From Coptis chinensis (taxonomy: Eukaryota > Streptophyta > Magnoliopsida > Ranunculales > Ranunculaceae): a DNA stretch of 64,000 nt. Numbering within the stretch: the stretch's first letter is position 1; each line of letters starts with the position of its first letter. The translations under genes were made by a program, and so were the position numbers. Shown here one piece after another: positions 59,376 to 64,000 of this stretch. The notes under the pieces were generated by a model. The model was not told where the DNA came from and did not search any database. It was given only the letters and a program-made list of their open reading frames with translations. Location: NCBI GenBank assembly GCA_015680905.1, contig CM027381.1, positions 68,809,501 through 68,873,500 of the forward strand. Direction: 5' to 3'.

Positions 59376-61371
59376 GAGAAATTAGAATAAGTGACCATAA
59401 CTAATCTCGTTTCGCCGAGTGCGATTGCATTGACCATATGCAACAAGGCCTTAAACCACTAGAAATTCCCTAGTGGATCAGTTATAGTTTTGTGAAAGTT
59501 TTCTAGTGAGGGTACTCACAAACTTCATCTATACTACAACGACTAAGAAATAAAACTATTGTTTCCTTATTTATTCTCAGATATCTATACATCTCACTAG
59601 CAATGAATACAGAATAGTCAAGTCAAAACCTAAGCTAATATATACATAATAATCAACCATCTACGAATAAACATATATACAATGAGCTATGCTATGAAAT
59701 GCAGTAACAGGTCCGTTTCTAAAACTTTGGAATAACGTCCTTAAGTAGGTCCTCACATAAATGTTAAGACAAAAACACTCTGATTTTTCCGCTCAAGTTT
59801 CGCTACTCCAGTGTGCAGTGGGCACACTTTACCTTACAATCTCAATGACACACAAGGAAGCCAAAGTCGATCAAACACATCTACCACTTACTATCACACT
59901 AACTTATTCCTAATTGAGCTAGAAGTCTTTATTAGGTGTTGTGGGGGATTAGGTGATGGTTTAAGAATGAAGGAAATGGATATTCAAAAAGAACCAATCT
60001 GAGATAATAGAGTCTTCATATTATGTATTTTAGAGAAAATCTTGTTCTTACTTTGCTTCTATACTTTGTTTCCATCCTTAACATTTTTTTTATTGGCTTT
60101 TGACTCCTTTGATTATGTTTTTGGAGTTCTAACTTTTTATTTTATTTATTTATTATTATTATTTTTTTGGATGGAAACTTTCTTTCCTTTTTTATTTGAA
60201 GCAACTAACAAATTCTTGGTTTCAAAGGTCTTTCTCTTTATTCTTCATTTCATCTCTATTCTCAGACTCATTCAAAGATGGGTAGGTTTATTTTATTTTT
60301 ATTTTGTTTTGTAAAAGGGTAAAGGATTTGCGGTTTATGAAAGGCTAAAGAAAGGCTCAGAGGGGCGACTAGCTGAAAATAATTTCATATAGGTTTGAAT
60401 TTCTGGCTATATCGATCCAAAGAGAGCCTAAATTCTCGCTTAGGATATGGTATAATGATTAAGCAAGTGGACGTGTGATTTCTCTATTCAAAATATACTT
60501 ATCTCTTGTGTCATTTTTCAAATATTTCACTCATATAAGGTTTTTGACTATATTCTCACAGGATTTGTAGAATAAGTATACTAGCATAGATTTCAGAAAC
60601 TTACTGCCAATACAAACATAGATGCTCATGCAATATATTTCTAGAAAGATGCAAAAATTATTACCTACATATTAACCTAAGTTTCTAAAGACTATTATGA
60701 TGCAAAAGCTAACGTGAAACTTCTAGATTATTAAGAGCATAGAAAGAAAACAATACCAATATTCCTAAGTGTATAACATAAACTTTTTATTTATATTTTT
60801 GAATTTTTGATTTTTTTACTAGAAAACAAGTGCATATTGTACATATCTATATCCTAACAGGTGCCTTAATTTACGCGTATTTCTATGCCACCCCGAAACA
60901 AAAGCATGCTTTGTCCTCAAAGTATAAAAATAATAAGGGTAGAAAAATACCATGGAAATGCGTGAAATTTAGGGCATCTGCAAAACAAAGTTAAAACATA
61001 CTAATATAGATAAATAAAAATAGACACAACTCTATATGAGTTTCACCTGTTGTGGGGTTAACAAGAAGTAAATTGCTTGGGACATAAGCAGACGCGAACA
61101 AAAATAAAAACTTACCTCCTATCCAGCATTTAGGTGCCATCAACCTCTTTTATAAAGAAATGAGGTTCCTTCGCGTCCTGCCATGCCATGATGATTTGCC
61201 AGGCCTCACACCAGTTATCATCTACAATCACTAACCTGTTAAGCGCCACTTGGTCGGATGGGGTGTAGGGGGCAACCTAATGAGGTTGTAGCCTCCACCC
61301 CGGCCAAGTCATTGCACGGAAAGAACAAATAATGCAGTTGGTGGGTCTCACAATGTCAACCCCAACCCAAT
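59376..61371 (-). other. Element B 3' untranslated region
   Basis: No gene. Homologous to about 31690-33400 of element A in order and sequence, including a T-rich stretch at 60050-60300 and ATGCCACCCCGAAACAAAAGC at 60887, the counterpart of 33278. Confidence 0.6.
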
Positions 61372-62046
61372 CTATGAAACGGGCACAAAATGCAGGAAAA
61401 AACATAGCATGATACGACAAACTAAGACAGGCATAAGAAGGTACTTATGCCTCATATGCTGGGCTTGTGCTAAACTAGACATTAATGTCTTAGGTAGGTC
61501 ATATAGCAGACGTCCCTCAGCTAGAGCAAGGAACATGTCGCAAGTGGCGTCATTCGTAGAAGAAAAATGCCACTCCCCTAATATGTTTAACATGATAAAG
61601 AACATCGCCGTGCCCACATTAAGGGACAATCTACCAAGGGGTACGTTATATTTCCCTTGGTCATCTACACGGAAAATTCCGGCCCCATAAGTCTCATGCA
61701 AAAGCTCATAGTTGTAGACAGAGAAATTATCAAATACATAGCCCCATGAGTCTTGAATCTCAGCAGGCATAGGAAGCTCAACAACAAAATCCAACAAGAA
61801 CTTGGTTATGTCCATGGTTTCGTCATCAATGGTGATGGAGAATATGTGTTCTCCATTCATCCGATAAAAGAATTTACAATGTTCATAAAAATACCCTATA
61901 AGTGTAGGAGAGTAAATTTCATCGGAACTTACCGTTAAAGACTGCCATCCTGCTTTTATGATCACTTCGGGAAACCAAGATCCGTACGTGTCGCTCGAGA
62001 ACAAATCTTCGAAAGATTGCTTTGGTATGAGTGTAGGAGAGTTCAT
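61372..62046 (-). CDS. Second plant-transposon-protein-like ORF of element B
   Basis: A 224-residue open frame beginning MNSPTLIPKQSFEDLFSSDT. It contains GWQSLTVSSDEIYSPTLIGY, FYRMNGEHIFSITIDDETMD, ITKFLLDFVVELPMP, YNYELLHETYGAGIF and LSLNVGTAMFFIMLNILG. The pattern (GW..L, P.L...FY, then V....D, I...L) parallels the env-position ORFs at 33570-34770 and 63102-64000, so it is a diverged paralogue. A TATA box and a repeat-containing leader lie upstream. It is uninterrupted, which is unusual in this window. Function unknown. Confidence 0.6.
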   Translation of the reverse strand: MNSPTLIPKQSFEDLFSSDTYGSWFPEVIIKAGWQSLTVSSDEIYSPTLIGYFYEHCKFFYRMNGEHIFSITIDDETMDITKFLLDFVVELPMPAEIQDSWGYVFDNFSVYNYELLHETYGAGIFRVDDQGKYNVPLGRLSLNVGTAMFFIMLNILGEWHFSSTNDATCDMFLALAEGRLLYDLPKTLMSSLAQAQHMRHKYLLMPVLVCRIMLCFFLHFVPVS

Positions 62047-62149
62047 TTCAACAAATACACTCTAGGAGTCCTGAAATCAAGCTCGGAAGAATCAACCAAA
62101 TAGAAAAAAATCAGAAGTGGCTGCAGAGGTTAGGGCATGGGGTACGCTC

Positions 62150-62340
62150 AGAATTTGCCTATGACGGGCGCGGGGTGCGCTCTTCTTTTGCTCGAGGTCC
62201 AGGCACTTCAACATAGGGTGTGCTCACAATTGGCCTATGTAGGGCGCAGGGCGCGCTCTTGTCTAAATCGAGTTCCAGGCACTTCAGCGCAGGGTGCGCT
62301 CACAACTTGGCTGTGAAGGGCGCAGTGTGTGCTCCGTATA
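62150..62340 (-). repeat. GC-rich tandem repeats (about 63-66 bp, three units)
   Basis: Units contain GGGCGCrGGGyGCGCTCTT, then a GAG-TCCAGGCACTTCAnC block, then AnAGGGTGyGCTCACAA, at about 62164, 62248 and 62318 (partial). They lie between the TATA box at 62436 and the ATG at 62046. Confidence 0.75.
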
Positions 62341-62435
62341 CCTTGAGTGCTTTGCAGTGAAAAACTAAAATAAAAGTGAGAAGTGAAAGGTGAGAGTGCA
62401 AGGTGAGAGGTGTGGTTTGTAAGTGTAGAGTGAAT

Positions 62436-62446
62436 CAAGTATTTAT
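62436..62446 (-). promoter_or_regulatory. Candidate TATA box before the second ORF of element B
   Basis: On the minus strand CTATAAATACTTG lies about 395 bp upstream of the ATG at 62046, followed by a C/A-rich leader (ACTTACAAACCACACCTCTC). Core-promoter-like, unproven. Confidence 0.45.
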
Positions 62447-62960
62447 AGAGGTTTAGTTTCTAAAACGAATTCTACAAGTTTGCCAAATTATTAAGGCAAT
62501 TGCTGGAAACAGAATATTTCTAAACCCAAAACAGAAATAGACCAGGTGCATATTCCAAATATAAACCAATAGTTTTTTTGGTTGAATTTAAAATAGCAAC
62601 TTCCTAATTCTATTCATTGAAATTCCATCACTACAACAATATATAATCTTAGCCACACCAAATTGGCAACATTCTCAACAACTAATATTTTCACAGTTTG
62701 CAAAATTAACTTCTAAAACGGTGGATAAGATAAAAGCAAAGCTAAAAATAATAATACCACCCCCAAATAATTTGGGAAGGTGGGTTTCATGAAAAAATAA
62801 AACATTGCATGCTTGGACAAAAACCAAATTAAATTAAATTAGAAATTCAAATAACAATTAACTACAGAATTCAAATTTAACTACTAAATTTAAAACCCCA
62901 ACATCCAATCTACTGAAAACAATAAAAATACATCAAAACAACAAATTTCCAAAACCACTA
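62447..62960. other. Spacer between the two element B ORFs
   Basis: AT-rich. It includes ACCACCCCCAAATAATTTGG at 62756, the same type of purine tract (minus strand) found at 33395 in element A. No gene seen. Confidence 0.5.
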
Positions 62961-63101
62961 GCCACGAGATGAAGAAGGGCCACGAGACGAGGATGGTTCC
63001 GAGTCATCAGTCCTGCGTCGATGACGCTCATGCCTCTCAGACTCATCAGATGTAGAATTCAGATAGGGTGGCAAGCATCGTAGAACTTCCACTTGAAACT
63101 T

Positions 63102-64000
63102 CTATTGACTCTCTAGATATGTGTTCATGGATTCCTCGCACTCCTTATCATGCTGGACTAGGGTCACCAAGTTATCCTGGATCTCCCAGCTACTAGCACT
63201 GAGCTCCTCATAATTTTGATGCATGGTAGTTTGCCGAGTCCGAAGATCTCCACAAATGGTATTAAGAGAATGCATGCCACGATGAAGCAATGCCATGCGT
63301 TCGACATCAGAAGTAGCCTTTTCAAAGGCATCGGCATCAAAACATGCTGTGTCTTCCTCATCATCATTCGAATCGACAACCTTATCCTCCGGCAATCTCC
63401 ATGTCTTCTGGATACATTCCGTATAAGCAATTGCATTTGCATGCAACTTTAACATAATACGTTCAGATTTAGCTTTCTCTCCAAAAGACAACATAATCTT
63501 TGTGATCAAAATAGGAAAGGGTGCGGTACTTACTCCAACTCCTCTAATCATAGTTAACAAGAAGTCGATGATACAAAAATCATACCTCTTTTGATGTAAT
63601 ACCCGGTATATGTGCATAGTTGGTGATGTCATGTCAATTTCTCTTTCCCAATGATATTCTTACCAACCCACTGAGCTACAGCCAGCTGGTTGGTTCTCAG
63701 AGACGACGGTTGGACACAATGCAATTTCGCATTGTACTGTCCTTCCAACACAGTCTCTCTCATCAACGCCTCTATCCCCCCATACTGGGATTCCTGCATT
63801 GTGGCTACAAGGTGGCGGTTTGGCTCAATGTCCAGAATATGAGTCAATATCGAAGCACTTACTTCTCTCTTCGCGCCATTCACCTTCACAAAAATCTTCC
63901 TACCCTCGATTTCCCGCTTCTTGTAAAAATTCAAAACCAAATCCGAATGGTAAAAATCGTTCTCTTTATACCACAACCTTTGCCAATTCCTATGTTTCAT
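63102..64000 (-). pseudogene. Env-position ORF of element B (putative plant transposon protein domain), partial
   Basis: Minus-strand reading running in from outside the window: HRNWQRLWYKENDFYHSDLV, NFYKKREIEGRKIFVKVNGA, SILTHILDIEPNRH and LRTNQLAVAQWVGKNIIGKE (64000-63629). After a frame change it continues TSPTMHIYRVLHQKRYDFCI, VSTAPFPILITKIMLSFG, an acidic DSNDDEEDTACFDADAF segment and a helical Glu/Gln-rich tail (63632-63102). LRTNQLAVAQW and STAPFPILITKIM match LRKNQLAVSQW and STAPLPMLVTKIM in element A, which fixes both as the same family. Function not established. Confidence 0.65.

Larger units (their letters stand above)
58400..64000 (-). mobile_element. Ty3/gypsy element B, 3' part (extends beyond window)
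   Basis: Minus strand: env-position ORF (64000-63102), a spacer, a second paralogous ORF (62046-61372), 3' untranslated region (to 59346), polypurine tract, LTR starting at 59333. The 3' region is homologous to that of element A. Upstream pol lies outside the window. Confidence 0.7.

Overview
The window is nuclear DNA from a flowering plant, most likely a eudicot. The evidence is intron-rich genes with GT..AG splice sites, chloroplast-targeted protein families, and a dense nest of L1-type LINEs, Ty3/gypsy LTR retrotransposons, PIF/Harbinger, hAT-like and MULE-like elements. It has a gene-bearing left third and a retrotransposon-dominated right half. The species cannot be named from the sequence. 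I ran no homology search: all family names come from motif and protein-family recognition.

Left third (1-19,200). The plus strand carries the last nine exons of a gene I recognise as an FtsH-like inactive protease, FTSHI5-type (258-12783, all exons phase 0). One of its introns holds a 5'-truncated LINE (2840-6872), itself interrupted by a Harbinger MITE (3400-4138) and a MULE-like MITE (4644-4822). The terminal exon has a decayed tandem copy just downstream. A five-exon plastid lipase gene (PLIP-type class-3 lipase, 714 codons) lies on the minus strand at 16235-19177 and looks intact. A cluster of ACGT-core motifs lies about 0.8-1 kb upstream of its start.

Middle (19,200-30,600). This part holds a fold-back element with an hAT-like MITE inside it and a possible Helitron end at its border. 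It is followed by a decayed minus-strand serine carboxypeptidase-like pseudogene. The intron of that pseudogene contains a 4.6-kb PIF/Harbinger-type element (24393-29008, TSD TTA). This element keeps a decayed Myb/SANT-like ORF1, shows no DDE transposase that I can find, and carries a plant-mobile-domain (PMD) gene. A solo-LTR-like sequence splits its ORF1.

Right half (30,600-64,000). A minus-strand Ty3/gypsy element (element A) runs from about 30.9 to 51.6 kb: 3' LTR, polypurine tract, env-like/plant-transposon-protein ORF, integrase, RNase H, RT, protease, gag end. It is split by a 5.9-kb minus-strand LINE inside RT (39257-about 45130) and by a plus-strand LTR element inside the gag/protease region (element D, 46138-51184, TSD GTAAG). 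Its gag is cut off by another plus-strand element (element C, from 51621), whose LTR contains a third LINE fragment. The 3' part of element C holds about 19 copies of an 87-bp tandem repeat. From about 58 kb to the window end lies the 3' part of another minus-strand gypsy element (element B), with two paralogous plant-transposon-protein ORFs.

Only the FTSHI5-type and PLIP-type genes look like functional host genes. The rest is transposon-derived or pseudogenic, and most element ORFs contain stops or frameshifts.
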